Source of the DNA: Microbacterium aurugineum
Lineage (GTDB): Bacteria > Actinomycetota > Actinomycetes > Actinomycetales > Microbacteriaceae
NCBI RefSeq assembly: GCF_023101205.1
Contig: NZ_CP078078.1
Span: 372,001-436,000, forward strand
Direction: 5' to 3'
Length of the DNA stretch: 64,000 nt
The notes under the pieces are model-generated. The model searched no databases. It saw nothing but the letters and a program-made list of their open reading frames with translations, and had not been told where the DNA came from. Shown here in pieces: positions 8,069 through 16,899 of the stretch (position 1 is the first letter of the stretch; every line of letters begins with the position of its first letter). A program made the translations under genes and the position numbers.

Positions 8069-9379
8069 TCAGCCCTTTTCCGCGGCGTACTTCTCGGTCC
8101 AGAACGCGTCCCACGAGGCCAGCAGGTCGCTGGTCGACATGTTGCCCAGCAGCACGTTCTGCACATCCTGGTCGGACTTCTGGATCCACTCGGTCCACCA
8201 GCTGACCCCGCGCGGCTGGCGCACGTTGACGTAGGTCTCGGGGTCTTCCGTCATGGTGACGTAGCTGGTCCAGGGGCCCGACGAGTAGAAGTCGTCATCC
8301 GCTGCAGCCGTGATGATCGGCACCAGGCTGTTGGCCTGGGCGAACTCGGTGGCGGGCTCGGCCGACGAGAGGAACTCGACCAGCTTGACGGCCGCCTCCT
8401 TGTTCTCGCTGTTCTCGGCGACGCCCCACCCGGCCACGGCGAGCGGCTGCGCGGCCTTGCCCGAGGGGCCGACGAGCAGCGGAGCGGTGTCCCACTGGTC
8501 TTCGGTGAGGGAGGAGTCCTGCACGGTCGCGATGACCTCGGGGTCCTGCAGCAGGAACGCGGTGGTGCCGTTCGTGAAGCCGGCGACCATCTCGGGGTAG
8601 CCCCACGAGACGGCGGAAGGCGGGGAGGCCTCCGTGAACAGGTCGAAGTAGTCGTCGACGGCATCCTGCGCCTCGGGTGCGGCGAAGATCGTCGAGCCGT
8701 CCTCCATCAGGAAGGCGTCCTCGGTGTCGAGACCGTCGATCGTGTAGGCCTCGATGGCCGCGACGACGTTGCTGTTCGCGTTCTGGCCCCCGCGGAACGC
8801 GTAGCCGTAGATGTTGTTCGAGGGGTCCTGGATCGCGGACGCCTGCTCGAGCAGGTCCTTCCAGCTGTGCGGGGGTCCGTCGAAGCCGGCGTCCTTCACG
8901 AGGTCGGTGCGGTAGAACAGCGACAGCCCGTAGAAGCCGTACGGAACGAAGTAGCTCTTGCCGTCGGCGGCCACGGACGCGGACTGCGCGTTGTCGGTCA
9001 GGGCGTCCCAGCCGTCCCACTTCTCGAGGTCGGGGCCGAGGTCGTACAGCCAGCCGTTGTTCGCGAACGGTCCGACGGTGATGTCGCGCACCTCCAGCAC
9101 GTCCACGCCCTTGCCGGACTGCAGCATCTGCTGGATCTTCGCGTCGGCCTGCTCGGTGGGAGGGGAGACCAGGTTGACCGTGATCTTCGGGTTGTCCTTC
9201 TCGAACTCGTCGAGGAGTCCGCGGATGAGCTCGGTGCGGGCCGGGTTGGTCAGGCTCTCGACCATCTGCAGGGTGACCGTGCCGTCGGCCGACGGGCCGG
9301 AGCTCGCGGAACAGCCGGTGAGAGCGAGGACGGCGACGGTGCCGAATCCCGCTGCTGTCGTCAAGATCTTGTTCTTCAC
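8069..9379 (-). CDS. Extracellular sugar-binding lipoprotein of ABC importer
   Basis: A 436-residue solute-binding protein. A GTG start at 9379 is chosen because AGAGG lies 7 nt upstream and the resulting N-terminus is a clean lipoprotein signal (KNKILTTAAGF, lipobox LTGC with the lipidated Cys at residue 23). The mature part has the cluster B sugar-binding fold (VTLQMVESLTNP, a DVLEVRDITVGPFA strand and GWGVAENSENKEAAVKLVEFL). It sits between the two permeases and the class V aminotransferase gene, 56 bp from the latter. The ligand is unknown. Confidence 0.92.
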   Translation of the reverse strand: MKNKILTTAAGFGTVAVLALTGCSASSGPSADGTVTLQMVESLTNPARTELIRGLLDEFEKDNPKITVNLVSPPTEQADAKIQQMLQSGKGVDVLEVRDITVGPFANNGWLYDLGPDLEKWDGWDALTDNAQSASVAADGKSYFVPYGFYGLSLFYRTDLVKDAGFDGPPHSWKDLLEQASAIQDPSNNIYGYAFRGGQNANSNVVAAIEAYTIDGLDTEDAFLMEDGSTIFAAPEAQDAVDDYFDLFTEASPPSAVSWGYPEMVAGFTNGTTAFLLQDPEVIATVQDSSLTEDQWDTAPLLVGPSGKAAQPLAVAGWGVAENSENKEAAVKLVEFLSSAEPATEFAQANSLVPIITAAADDDFYSSGPWTSYVTMTEDPETYVNVRQPRGVSWWTEWIQKSDQDVQNVLLGNMSTSDLLASWDAFWTEKYAAEKG

Positions 9380-9435
9380 GAAGTGCCTCTCGGTTGGGGT
9401 GGGTGGGTGTTGCGGTCGGGTGAACGGTGGGCGGA

Positions 9436-10671
9436 TCAGGGCAGGACGAGGGAGTCGGCGCGGCGGATGCCCGCACGGCTCAGGATCTGCGGGACACACC
9501 GCTCCACGAAGGCCTCGTAGTCGGAGGCCTCGTTGTAGAGGTGCGCGGAGAGTCGGAAGTAGCCGATACCGCGGAAGCTGGTGAAGGCCGTCTCGACGCC
9601 GACCTCATCGAGGAGATCCATGCGCAGGGCGTCGGCCTCTTCCCGTGTCGCCCCCAGCCCGAGCGGCAGACGCACGAGTCGCATCGACGGCACAGGGGAG
9701 GGGAGCGGGGTGAGCGGGTCCTCGTCGCCGTAGGGGCGCAGGGCTTCCGCGATCAGCTCGGCGCCGGCATCCGCGATCTCCGTCATCGCTGCGCGTGCGG
9801 CAGCCCAACCGAACTCGTTTTCGATGAAGTCGATGGCGGTCGGGGTGGCCAGGTAGGTCGTGGCGTCGATCGTGCCCTGGGTGTCGAAGCGGGAGGGGTA
9901 CGGTTCGCGCGCCGCCCACGAGTCGATGAGTGGCCACAGTTCGTCGCGGTCGGGGGCGGAGGTGACCAGCAGTGCGGAGCCGCGGGGCGCGCAGGGCCAC
10001 TTGTGGAGGTTTCCGAACCACCAGTCGCCGCCCGCGACGGCAGCCGCGTCCGGGACGAGGCCGGGGGCGTGAGCGCCGTCGACGAGCGTGCGCACCCCGC
10101 GCTCGGCCGCCGCCTCGGCGATGCGCCGTGTGGGCAGCATCCGTGCGGTCGGCGACGTGATCTGGTCGACCACGATCAGACGGGTGCGGGGGGAGAGATG
10201 ATCGGCGAAGAGCTGCACGATCTCGTCGTCGGAGGAGAGCAGCGGGAGGGCGACCGTGCGGACGCGGGCGCCGAACCGGCGGGCGAGGCGCTCGGCCCCC
10301 ATGGTGATGGCGCCGTAGCCCTGGTCGGTGACGAGGATCTCGTCCCCGGCTTCCAACTGCAGCGCGTTGTAGACCACGGTGGCGGCGGCGGAGGCGTTGG
10401 GGACGAAGACGCTGTCCTCCGTCCGGGCACCCACGAAGGGCGCGGTGCGTTCGCGGGCATCCTGCACACGCTCCGCGATGCGGGGGAACCACTCGACCGG
10501 ACTGAGATCCGCGCGGCGGCGAAGAGCGTCCTGATGCGCGACGACGGCGGAGGGGACCGCGCCGAAGGATCCGTGGTTGAGGTGGATCACCGCCGGGTCG
10601 AGGGGCCAGGCGTCACGGGCGCGCACGCCGGAGTTCAGCGTGAGCGGTGCGGGGAACAACGGTGCGGGCAT
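9436..10671 (-). CDS. PLP-dependent class V aminotransferase (isopenicillin-N epimerase-like)
   Basis: A 411-residue fold type I PLP enzyme. The Schiff-base lysine is in WWFGNLHKWPCAPRGSALL; the ring-stacking and phosphate contacts appear in NHGSFGAVP, PNASAAATVVYN and TLVDGAHAPG. This subgroup includes isopenicillin-N epimerase-like proteins and related epimerases, desulfurases and aminotransferases, so the reaction cannot be named. It is the first gene of the ABC importer operon, which suggests it acts on the imported compound, perhaps an amino sugar or amino acid conjugate. Two FCD-GntR half-palindromic sites lie between it and the divergent regulator. Confidence 0.85.
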   Translation of the reverse strand: MPAPLFPAPLTLNSGVRARDAWPLDPAVIHLNHGSFGAVPSAVVAHQDALRRRADLSPVEWFPRIAERVQDARERTAPFVGARTEDSVFVPNASAAATVVYNALQLEAGDEILVTDQGYGAITMGAERLARRFGARVRTVALPLLSSDDEIVQLFADHLSPRTRLIVVDQITSPTARMLPTRRIAEAAAERGVRTLVDGAHAPGLVPDAAAVAGGDWWFGNLHKWPCAPRGSALLVTSAPDRDELWPLIDSWAAREPYPSRFDTQGTIDATTYLATPTAIDFIENEFGWAAARAAMTEIADAGAELIAEALRPYGDEDPLTPLPSPVPSMRLVRLPLGLGATREEADALRMDLLDEVGVETAFTSFRGIGYFRLSAHLYNEASDYEAFVERCVPQILSRAGIRRADSLVLP

Positions 10672-10697
10672 CAGTCCTCATCGATGAGTGGGGCGAG

Positions 10698-10708
10698 TTG
10701 TTGCACAA
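10698..10708. promoter_or_regulatory. FadR/FCD-GntR operator, site 1
   Basis: TTGTTGCACAA matches the FadR-subfamily consensus TNGTNNNACNA exactly and lies 27 bp upstream of the aminotransferase start, in the divergent gap with the GntR gene. Confidence 0.7.
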
Positions 10709-10761
10709 CTTTGCCACACGAGCGCGAAAACTGCCACGAAAACAGGAAGGATGAAACATAG

Positions 10762-10772
10762 TTGTCATACGA
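10762..10772. promoter_or_regulatory. FadR/FCD-GntR operator, site 2
   Basis: TTGTCATACGA is a second exact match to TNGTNNNACNA, 64 bp from site 1 and 65 bp before the GntR start. Two sites in one divergent gap suggest repression of both directions, possibly with looping. Confidence 0.7.
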
Positions 10773-10836
10773 GTTCCCTGCGAAGGGGAGTTCCGCCAGA
10801 CTTCACGAGGGGTGGGGAGTGTCAGAGAGGATCACG

Positions 10837-11520
10837 ATGAGCGCACTCGACACGGCGCTGCACGGGTTGCGGGCGCTGATCGCCGACGGTGCGCTGCGGC
10901 CGGGGGACCGGCTGCCGAGTGAAGGGGAACTGTGTGAACGGCTCGGTGTCTCCCGCGGCTCTCTCCGCGAGGCGATCCGGATGCTGGCCGCACTCGGTGT
11001 GCTCGACACCCGGCACGGATCGGGGAGCTATGTCAGCGAACTGCGCGCGGCCGACCTGATCGGCAGCCTGTCACTCACGGTCGGACTGCTGCCGATGGCG
11101 GGGGTGCTCGAACTCACCGAGCTGCGCCGGGTGCTCGAACCGCATGCCGCCGCGCTCGCCGCCGCCCGCATCGACGACGAGACCGTGGAGTCCCTGGACC
11201 GCGTGCTCGACGAGATCGAGGCGACCACCGACTTCGAGGTGCAGTCGCGCCTCGACCATGAGTTCCACATGGCGATCTCCGGGGTGGCGGGGAACGAGGC
11301 GCTGACCAGTCTGATCGACGTGTTGCGTTCGCGTTCGCGGGCGTATCGCATCTCCGATCCCGAGGATGCGGCCGAGCTCAAGATCCACTCGGATGCGGGG
11401 CACCGCGCGATCCTGCGCGGCCTGGCGGCGGCGGATCCTGTCGCCGCGAGCGCCGCGGCCTCGGCGCACGTCGCGTACACGGAGTACTGGGTCCGGCGCT
11501 ACTCCGGCCTCGAGGACTGA
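10837..11520 (+). CDS. FCD-domain GntR regulator of the aminotransferase/ABC importer operon
   Basis: A 227-residue protein with an N-terminal winged helix (LHGLRALIADGALRPGDRLP, SRGSLREAIRMLAALGVLD) and a C-terminal all-helical FCD ligand domain. The FCD metal/ligand residues are visible in ELTELRRVLEPHAAAL, DHEFHMAISG and HRAILRGLAAAD. The ATG at 10837 has GAGAGG 6 nt upstream; the frame stays open further upstream, but a TTG start there would fall in the operator. The two TNGTNNNACNA sites in the divergent gap make it the probable repressor of the operon starting at 10671. The ligand is presumably the substrate or product of that operon. Confidence 0.9.
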   Translation: MSALDTALHGLRALIADGALRPGDRLPSEGELCERLGVSRGSLREAIRMLAALGVLDTRHGSGSYVSELRAADLIGSLSLTVGLLPMAGVLELTELRRVLEPHAAALAAARIDDETVESLDRVLDEIEATTDFEVQSRLDHEFHMAISGVAGNEALTSLIDVLRSRSRAYRISDPEDAAELKIHSDAGHRAILRGLAAADPVAASAAASAHVAYTEYWVRRYSGLED

Positions 11521-11597
11521 GTCTGCGCGCCGACACCCCCTCTCGCGCCGACACTCCCTCGGGAGGCCGACACCCCCTCTGCGCGTCGAGACCCCCG

Positions 11598-11645
11598 CGG
11601 AGTGACGTGTGCTGGCGGGGGCGTCGGCGAGGTGCGGGGGTCTCG
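11598..11645. terminator. GC-rich inverted repeat between convergent genes
   Basis: CGAGACCCCCGC (from about 11598) and GCGGGGGTCTCG (11634-11645) are complementary, flanking an inner GGCGGGGGCG. Upstream (11530-11585) are three imperfect copies of a GCCGACACCCCCTCT motif. It separates the GntR gene from the convergent ACT-domain gene. Confidence 0.6.
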
Positions 11646-11647
11646 GG

Positions 11648-12163
11648 TCAGGTGATGGTGATGTCGACCTGGATCTCGGTGGCCAGGCGCTCGAGGTCGG
11701 CGCGCAGGGCGTCGAGGTCGACCGTGGCGGGGACCTTCGCGACCACCGAGGCTTCGAACAGACGGCCGCCCGCCATCGCGGCATCCCGGGTCTCGGTGGC
11801 CAGCTCCTCGATGCTCAGTGCGTGCGTGCTCAACACGGTCGAGATCTCCCGCACGATGCCGGGGCGGTCGTTGCCGAGCACCTGGATCTCGAGCAGCCGA
11901 TCGTCCGCGGCGACGGTCTCCGGGGTGCCGGTGAGCACGGCCAGGGTCAGCAGCCCCTGACCCTGCAGGCCGCGCAGGGCGGAGGTCAGCTCGGCCTCCT
12001 TGTCGTCGGCGACCGAGAGCTCGATGACACCGGCGAACGTGCCGGCGAGTTCGGCCAGCGAACTGTTCTCCCAGTTTCCGCCGTACGCGTCCACGACATC
12101 GGCGACGGCGGCGACGAGGCCCGGACGGTCTGCACCCGCGACGGTGAGGATCAGAGTAGTCAT
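11648..12163 (-). CDS. Tandem ACT-domain protein (GcvR-like)
   Basis: A 171-residue protein made of two ACT domains: about 3-75 (LILTVAGADRPGLVAAVADVV) and about 90-170 (LEIQVLGNDRPGIVREISTVL). This is the layout of GcvR-like regulatory proteins, which bind small ligands such as amino acids at the domain interface; it has no catalytic domain. The start at 12163 follows a TACGCT box by 6 nt on the minus strand, so it is probably leaderless. Neighbours give no clear partner. Confidence 0.82.
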   Translation of the reverse strand: MTTLILTVAGADRPGLVAAVADVVDAYGGNWENSSLAELAGTFAGVIELSVADDKEAELTSALRGLQGQGLLTLAVLTGTPETVAADDRLLEIQVLGNDRPGIVREISTVLSTHALSIEELATETRDAAMAGGRLFEASVVAKVPATVDLDALRADLERLATEIQVDITIT

Positions 12164-12272
12164 GCGGCCAGCGTACGGGGGAGTCCGGGGATGGTCGGCG
12201 AACTTACCGAGTGCCCCCGTGATTCGGGTAGCCTCCACAGTGAATCGAGCACGCCATCGAAGGGGGCTGCTG

Positions 12273-12797
12273 ATGCATGACGCCGAGGAAGACGAGGGTG
12301 ACACCGCCGGTGCCGGGGGCCCGCCGCGATGGTCGACGACCGAGGAACGCTGGGCCGCGGTCGAGCTGAACATCCAGATGGCGATCCGTCGCGGCGAGTT
12401 CGACGATCTGCCCGGTGCGGGAAAGCCCATCGAGAATCTCGGCCGCACTCACGATCCCGACTGGTGGATCCGGCAGAAGATCGAGCGGGAGAACCTCACG
12501 GGTCTGGCGCCGCCGGTGTTCCAGTTGCGCACGGAGGATGCGAACCTTCGAGCCGTCCTCGACACCTACTCTCAGGAAGAAGACGTGCGTCGGCACGTGG
12601 AGGACTTCAACTCCCGCATCCGTGCGGCGCGGATGCAGTTGACGGGCGGGCCCCCGGTCGTCACGCCGCTCCGAGACGTGGATGCGGAGGTCGACGAATG
12701 GCGCCGTCGGCGGCGGAAGCCCGATGGTCCGACCGCACCGACGCCGTCGACTCCAGCGGCCCCTCGGCGGCGGTGGTGGCGCCGCTCGTCGACCTGA
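12273..12797 (+). CDS. DUF1992 (DnaJC28-homology) protein
   Basis: A 174-residue protein whose core (about 25-95) is the DUF1992 domain: an acidic helix, then GEFDDLPGAGKPI, DPDWWIRQKIERE and a conserved NSRI stretch. It is found across actinobacteria and in eukaryotic DnaJC28, without the J domain here; its function is unknown. The C-terminus is Arg/Pro-rich and ends RRRWWRRSST. The start has AAGGGGG 6 nt upstream. It is convergent with the Cds1-like gene, with only 4 bp between stops. Confidence 0.85.
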   Translation: MHDAEEDEGDTAGAGGPPRWSTTEERWAAVELNIQMAIRRGEFDDLPGAGKPIENLGRTHDPDWWIRQKIERENLTGLAPPVFQLRTEDANLRAVLDTYSQEEDVRRHVEDFNSRIRAARMQLTGGPPVVTPLRDVDAEVDEWRRRRRKPDGPTAPTPSTPAAPRRRWWRRSST

Positions 12798-12801
12798 ACC
12801 G

Positions 12802-13860
12802 TCACTCCGCCCAGTCGCCGGTCTCCAGGAAGCCCTCCAGCCGTGCGCGGTGCGGGGCGAGGTCCCACCCCTGCTGCGCCACCCACTCGTCCGAATAGTA
12901 GGTGCCGGCGTAGCGGATGCCGCTGTCGCAGATCAGGGTGACGACACTGCCGGTCTCACCCGCGGCGCGCATCCGGGCGATCAGCTGGAACGCGCCGTAG
13001 AGGTTCGTGCCGGTGGACCCGCCGGCCCAGTGCAGGGTGCGCTCGCGCAACAGGCGGATCGCGGCGATCGAGCCGGCATCGGGGACACGGATCATCTCGT
13101 CGATCACGGTGGGCACGAACGACGCCTCGACCCGCGGGCGACCGATTCCCTCGATGCGGCTCGGACGCCCGGCGGGCGGATCCACGGTGCCGGCCCATCC
13201 GTCGTAGAAGGCCGAACCCTCGGGGTCCACGACCGCGACCTTGGTGTCATGCCGACGGTACTTCACGTAGCGTCCGAAGGTCGCGCTCGTGCCGCCGGTG
13301 CCTGCACCCGTGACGATCCACGTGGGGATCGGATGCCGCTCCTGGGCGAGCTGGCTGAACACGCTCTCGGCGATGTTGTTGTTGCCGCGCCAGTCGGTCG
13401 CGCGCTCGGCGAACGTGAACTGGTCGAGGTAGTGGCCGGTGCAGTCGGACGCGAGGCGCTGCGCCTCGGAAGACATGTCCTCGGCGCGGTCGACGAAGTG
13501 GCAGGTGCCGCCGTAGAACTCGATGAGGTCGATCTTCTCCTGCACCGTCGAGCGCGGCACGACCGTGATGAACTTCAGCCCGAGCATCCGAGCGAAGTAA
13601 GCCTCGGAGACGGCGGTCGATCCGCTCGAGGACTCCACGAGCGTGGTGTCTTCGTGGATGCGTCCGTTGACCAGGCCGTAGAGGATGAGCGAGCGCGCGA
13701 GGCGGTGCTTGAGGGAGCCGGTGGGGTGCACGGACTCATCCTTGAGATACAGGTCGATGCCCCATTCGGGCGGCAGCGGGAAGAGGTGCAGATGCGTGTC
13801 GGCGCTGCGGTTGGCATCGGCTTCCAGCAGGGCGATCGCGGTGCTGGTCCAGTCGCTCAT
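12802..13860 (-). CDS. PLP-dependent cysteine synthase-family enzyme, Cds1-like
   Basis: A 352-residue fold type II PLP enzyme. The Schiff-base lysine is in [15 protein letters not shown], the substrate loop in [17 protein letters not shown], and the phosphate-binding glycine loop in [16 protein letters not shown]. Length and layout match actinobacterial L-cysteine desulfhydrase Cds1 (Rv3684 family), which releases sulfide from cysteine; the cysteine synthase activity of CysK cannot be excluded. TAGTGT on the minus strand lies 7 nt before the ATG (leaderless pattern). It is downstream of the HutC-type regulator but with its own promoter. Confidence 0.85.
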   Translation of the reverse strand: MSDWTSTAIALLEADANRSADTHLHLFPLPPEWGIDLYLKDESVHPTGSLKHRLARSLILYGLVNGRIHEDTTLVESSSGSTAVSEAYFARMLGLKFITVVPRSTVQEKIDLIEFYGGTCHFVDRAEDMSSEAQRLASDCTGHYLDQFTFAERATDWRGNNNIAESVFSQLAQERHPIPTWIVTGAGTGGTSATFGRYVKYRRHDTKVAVVDPEGSAFYDGWAGTVDPPAGRPSRIEGIGRPRVEASFVPTVIDEMIRVPDAGSIAAIRLLRERTLHWAGGSTGTNLYGAFQLIARMRAAGETGSVVTLICDSGIRYAGTYYSDEWVAQQGWDLAPHRARLEGFLETGDWAE

Positions 13861-13882
13861 GCCCTCGACACTACCGGGCGAC

Positions 13883-14695
13883 TCAGCCCACCGTCCCGGC
13901 GCGCGAGGCCCCGCCATCGCCATCGACGTGCAGCAGGGAGGCCTGCGACTGCTCTTGCTGGAGCTGGAACTCGAAGCGCGACCGGTCACCGCGGTGATAG
14001 GCGACGAAGTACTCGATCGGTGCACCGTCGGCGCTGCGGCTGATGCTGCGCAGGCGCAGCAGGGCCGAGCCGGCGCTGACGCCCAGGAACTGCGCCTGTT
14101 CGTGCGTCGCCACCGTCGCCTCCGCCGAGCGCACGCCGTGCGTCGCGACGATGTCGTGTTCGGCGAGGAGCCGGTACAGCGACCCCTCGGTCAGGTCGGC
14201 GCCGAGCGTCACGGAGCCCGTGGCCTCCGGCATCCACGTCGTCGACAGCGACCACGGCTCGCCGTCGACGTGCCGCAGGCGCTCCAAGACGACGACCGGG
14301 GAGTCGACGGGGAGCTCGAGCGCGAGCGCGACCTCCTCGTCGGCTGTCGTCCGTTCGTGTCGCAGGACGTCGCTGTGCACGTGTCCGCCGCGGCGCTCGA
14401 CGTCGTCGTACAGACCCACCAGCGTGTGCACGAGACTCTCGCTCGTGCGAGGGCGGGAGACGAACGTACCCTTGCCCTTCACGCGCTCCACGAGCCCTTC
14501 GTGCTCCAGCTGGGCGAGCGCTTGGCGGACGACGGTGCGCGAGATGCCGTACCGCTCGCAGAGGCGGTGCTCTCCCGGCAGCGGGTCGCCGGGCTGCAGG
14601 CCGTCGCGGGCGATGCCGTCGATGATCAGCTGGCGCAGCTGGTCATACATGGGGGCGGCGGAGTGGCGGTCGATCGCGTCGTCGACGGTGACCAT
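13883..14695 (-). CDS. HutC-type GntR regulator (UTRA domain), candidate master of a sugar regulon
   Basis: A 270-residue protein: winged helix at about 12-80 ([55 protein letters not shown]) and a UTRA ligand domain at about 100-250, the fold that senses sugar phosphates or other small effectors in HutC/NagR proteins. Its start overlaps the rbsD stop by 1 nt (TGATG), so it is the last gene of rbsK-rbsD-gntR. ACCTGTWAYGACAGGT palindromes lie before rbsK/transaldolase, before the five-gene operon at 28.7-33.7 kb, and in weaker form before the importer at 25 kb. I infer that this protein binds them all. Confidence 0.9.
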   Translation of the reverse strand: MVTVDDAIDRHSAAPMYDQLRQLIIDGIARDGLQPGDPLPGEHRLCERYGISRTVVRQALAQLEHEGLVERVKGKGTFVSRPRTSESLVHTLVGLYDDVERRGGHVHSDVLRHERTTADEEVALALELPVDSPVVVLERLRHVDGEPWSLSTTWMPEATGSVTLGADLTEGSLYRLLAEHDIVATHGVRSAEATVATHEQAQFLGVSAGSALLRLRSISRSADGAPIEYFVAYHRGDRSRFEFQLQQEQSQASLLHVDGDGGASRAGTVG

Positions 14696-15099
14696 CAGTA
14701 CGCCACCCCCGCGTGCAGGATCACGTTGGCGTAGGGGGTGAACTCCCCGGAGCGCACGAACGCGCGAGCGCCCTGGCTGAGCTTCTTGAACTCGACGTGG
14801 GGGATGAGCTCGATCTCGAACCCCATGCCGGCGAACCGCTCCCGCAGTGCGGCCAGCACCTCCGGGCTCTTCTCGGCGACCTCGGCCGAGACCGTCGCCC
14901 CCTCGACCACCATCTCGGCGAGCACGGTGTCGAGCACATCGAGGAACTCCGGAGCGCCCGGGCGGTACGCCAGGTCGATGCGCTCGGAGCCGGGAGGGAT
15001 GGGCAGCCCGGCGTCGGTGACCACGACGAGGTCCGTGTGCCCGGTCTCGCTGATCACGCGGGAGAGCGCGGGATTGATGGTGGTGGCCGTCTTGCGCAT
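14695..15099 (-). CDS. rbsD: D-ribose pyranase RbsD
   Basis: A 134-residue RbsD/FucU-fold protein, full length. It catalyses interconversion of pyranose and furanose forms of ribose (FucU paralogues are fucose mutarotases). Diagnostic residues: an Asp in VVTDAGLPIPPG, ELIPHVEFKKL, RSGEFTPYANVILHAGVAY at the C-terminus. It lies between rbsK (37 bp upstream) and the GntR gene, which it overlaps. No ribose ABC genes adjoin it; the nearest RbsABC-like importer is 10 kb away. Confidence 0.92.
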   Translation of the reverse strand: MRKTATTINPALSRVISETGHTDLVVVTDAGLPIPPGSERIDLAYRPGAPEFLDVLDTVLAEMVVEGATVSAEVAEKSPEVLAALRERFAGMGFEIELIPHVEFKKLSQGARAFVRSGEFTPYANVILHAGVAY

Positions 15100-15136
15100 G
15101 TGTGTCCTCGGTTCTCCGCAGGTCCGGTACAGGAAG

Positions 15137-16099
15137 TCAGTTCGCGACGGGCGCGGTCAGGCGTGCGGTCAGGAACGCGTCGACCTCGGCACGGTGCGGA
15201 AGGCTGGGCGATGCGCCCTGCTTCGTGACCGTCAGCGCACCGGCGGCTGTGGCCAGGCGCACGGCGTCCGCCAGGGTGCTGCCGTTGGCGAGCGCGGCAC
15301 CGAGGTACCCCGCGTACGCATCTCCCGCCGCGGTCGTGTCGACCGCCTCCACCGGGAACGGCGGGATCACGGACGCGCCTTCCGCGGTGACGACGCACGA
15401 TCCCTGGCCCGCGAGGGTGATCACCGCCGCGCCGACTCCCTGCGCGAGGAACCAGCGTCCGGCGCGTTCGGCCGATGCGGCATCCGTCACCTCGATGCCG
15501 CTGATCAGCGTCGCCTCGGTCTCGTTGGGGGTCACGATGTCGATGCTCCGCCAGATCTCGGCGTCCAGCTCGGCGGCCGGGGCCGGATCGAGGATCACGG
15601 TCATGCCGAGTTCGCGTCCTCGCGCGGTGATGTGCGCGGTGAGCGCGGAGGGGGTCTCGAGCTGGGTGAGCAGCACCGAGGTCGTGGGGGCGAGAGCCGT
15701 GAGCGCCTCGTCGATCTGCGGGGCGCTGAGGGCGGCGTTGGCGAGCGGCACCATCACGATGTCGTTCTGCGCGGAGGAGTCGACACGGATGTGCGCGATG
15801 CCGGTGGGACCGGGAACCGTGCGCAGATGCGTGAGGTCGACCCCGGCCGCGGTGAGCCCGTCGACCACGAGGTCGTGGAACAGGTCGTCTCCGACACAGC
15901 CGACGAAGCTCGTGCGCGCACCCGAGCGTCCGGCCGCGACGGCCTGGTTCGCTCCCTTGCCACCCAGCATGAGGGTGAACTCGTCTCCCAGGATCGTCTC
16001 GCCCCGTGCGGGCAGGCGCCCGGAGAACGTGGTGACGTCGGCCGTGACGCTGCCGACGATGACGACACCGGAGCGGTTTTCGGAGTGTGCGGGGGTCAT
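15137..16099 (-). CDS. rbsK: Ribokinase RbsK (PfkB family)
   Basis: A 320-residue PfkB-family sugar kinase. The N-terminal substrate motif is GGKGANQAVAAGRSGA, and the anion hole and catalytic base are in AVDTTAAGDAYAGYL. It would phosphorylate ribose, or a related sugar, at the 5-OH. It is the first gene of rbsK-rbsD-gntR and is divergent from the transaldolase-family gene, the two sharing a promoter region with the HutC-type operator. It may act on another furanose given the unusual partner genes. Confidence 0.9.
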   Translation of the reverse strand: MTPAHSENRSGVVIVGSVTADVTTFSGRLPARGETILGDEFTLMLGGKGANQAVAAGRSGARTSFVGCVGDDLFHDLVVDGLTAAGVDLTHLRTVPGPTGIAHIRVDSSAQNDIVMVPLANAALSAPQIDEALTALAPTTSVLLTQLETPSALTAHITARGRELGMTVILDPAPAAELDAEIWRSIDIVTPNETEATLISGIEVTDAASAERAGRWFLAQGVGAAVITLAGQGSCVVTAEGASVIPPFPVEAVDTTAAGDAYAGYLGAALANGSTLADAVRLATAAGALTVTKQGASPSLPHRAEVDAFLTARLTAPVAN

Positions 16100-16140
16100 C
16101 TTGCTCCTGATCTTCCTCGACGGCAGGTGTAGCCGACGCT

Positions 16141-16170
16141 TTGACAGATCGCGGTGGCTGTCATTACATT
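16141..16170 (+). promoter_or_regulatory. Promoter of the transaldolase-family gene
   Basis: TTGACA at 16141-16146 and TACATT at 16165-16170 with 18-bp spacing. A partial operator (CTGTCATTACA, 16158-16168) overlaps the -10 box. Confidence 0.65.
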
Positions 16171-16182
16171 AGCCGAATCCCT

Positions 16183-16198
16183 ACCTGTAACGACAGGT
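16183..16198. promoter_or_regulatory. HutC-type GntR operator ACCTGTAACGACAGGT
   Basis: A 16-bp palindrome (arms ACCTGT and ACAGGT) about 10 bp downstream of the -10 box of the transaldolase promoter, in the gap between it and rbsK. It matches the two copies upstream of the gene at 33730. Confidence 0.82.
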
Positions 16199-16217
16199 TG
16201 TCCGCGAGGAGACCCCG

Positions 16218-16880
16218 ATGACCCCGATCGCGCCACGCCTGTACGTCGACAGCGCCGATGTCGACCGCGTCTCCCGGCTGCTCGCCACGGGCGTGGTGCA
16301 CGGCGTGACCACGAACCCGACCATCCTGGAACGGGGAGGCCGCACCGCCGCCGAGATCCCCGAGCTCTACGCCCGCTGGGAGTCGGAGGGGGCGAAGGAG
16401 ATCTTCTTCCAGACCTGGGGCGGCGACACCGCGTCCTTCCTCCGCAACGCCGAGGGCATCCGCGCGCTGGGTGACCGGGTCGCCGTGAAGGCGCCCGCGA
16501 CGTCTGCGGGGTTCGTCGCGGCATCCGCGCTCGTGCGCGACGGCGCGACCGTTCTGGTGACCGCCGTGTATTCGGTCGCGCAGGCGCTCGCGTGCGCGTC
16601 GATCGGGGTGCAGTACATCGCTCCGTACCTCGGACGGATGCGCGATGCCGGGCTCGACGGCGATGCGACGATCGCGCGGATGCAGGAGGTGTGCGCGGGC
16701 AGCGACTCGAACGTGCTCGCCGCGTCGCTGCGCTCGCCGGATGACATCACGGGCTTGCGCCTGGCCGGCGTCCCGTACTTCACCGCCGCCCCCGACGTGC
16801 TCGACCGCGTGCTCCTCCATGAGGTGAGCGACAGCTCCGCGGCGGAGTTCGACGCCGCGATGGTGCGCCTGGGGGCATGA
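16218..16880 (+). CDS. Transaldolase-family protein (fructose-6-phosphate aldolase-like)
   Basis: A 220-residue TIM barrel of the small transaldolase/fructose-6-phosphate aldolase (FSA/TalC) group. The Schiff-base lysine is K91 in DRVAVKAPATSAG; TTNPTILERGG and an FQTWGGDT strand are family markers. Members either transfer dihydroxyacetone units or cleave and form fructose 6-phosphate-type sugars, so the exact reaction is open. AGGAG precedes the ATG. It is the only plus-strand gene of the divergent pair with rbsK and is controlled by the same operator, placing it in the same sugar pathway. Confidence 0.85.
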   Translation: MTPIAPRLYVDSADVDRVSRLLATGVVHGVTTNPTILERGGRTAAEIPELYARWESEGAKEIFFQTWGGDTASFLRNAEGIRALGDRVAVKAPATSAGFVAASALVRDGATVLVTAVYSVAQALACASIGVQYIAPYLGRMRDAGLDGDATIARMQEVCAGSDSNVLAASLRSPDDITGLRLAGVPYFTAAPDVLDRVLLHEVSDSSAAEFDAAMVRLGA

Positions 16881-16899
16881 GCGGCGCCCGCCGCTGCTG

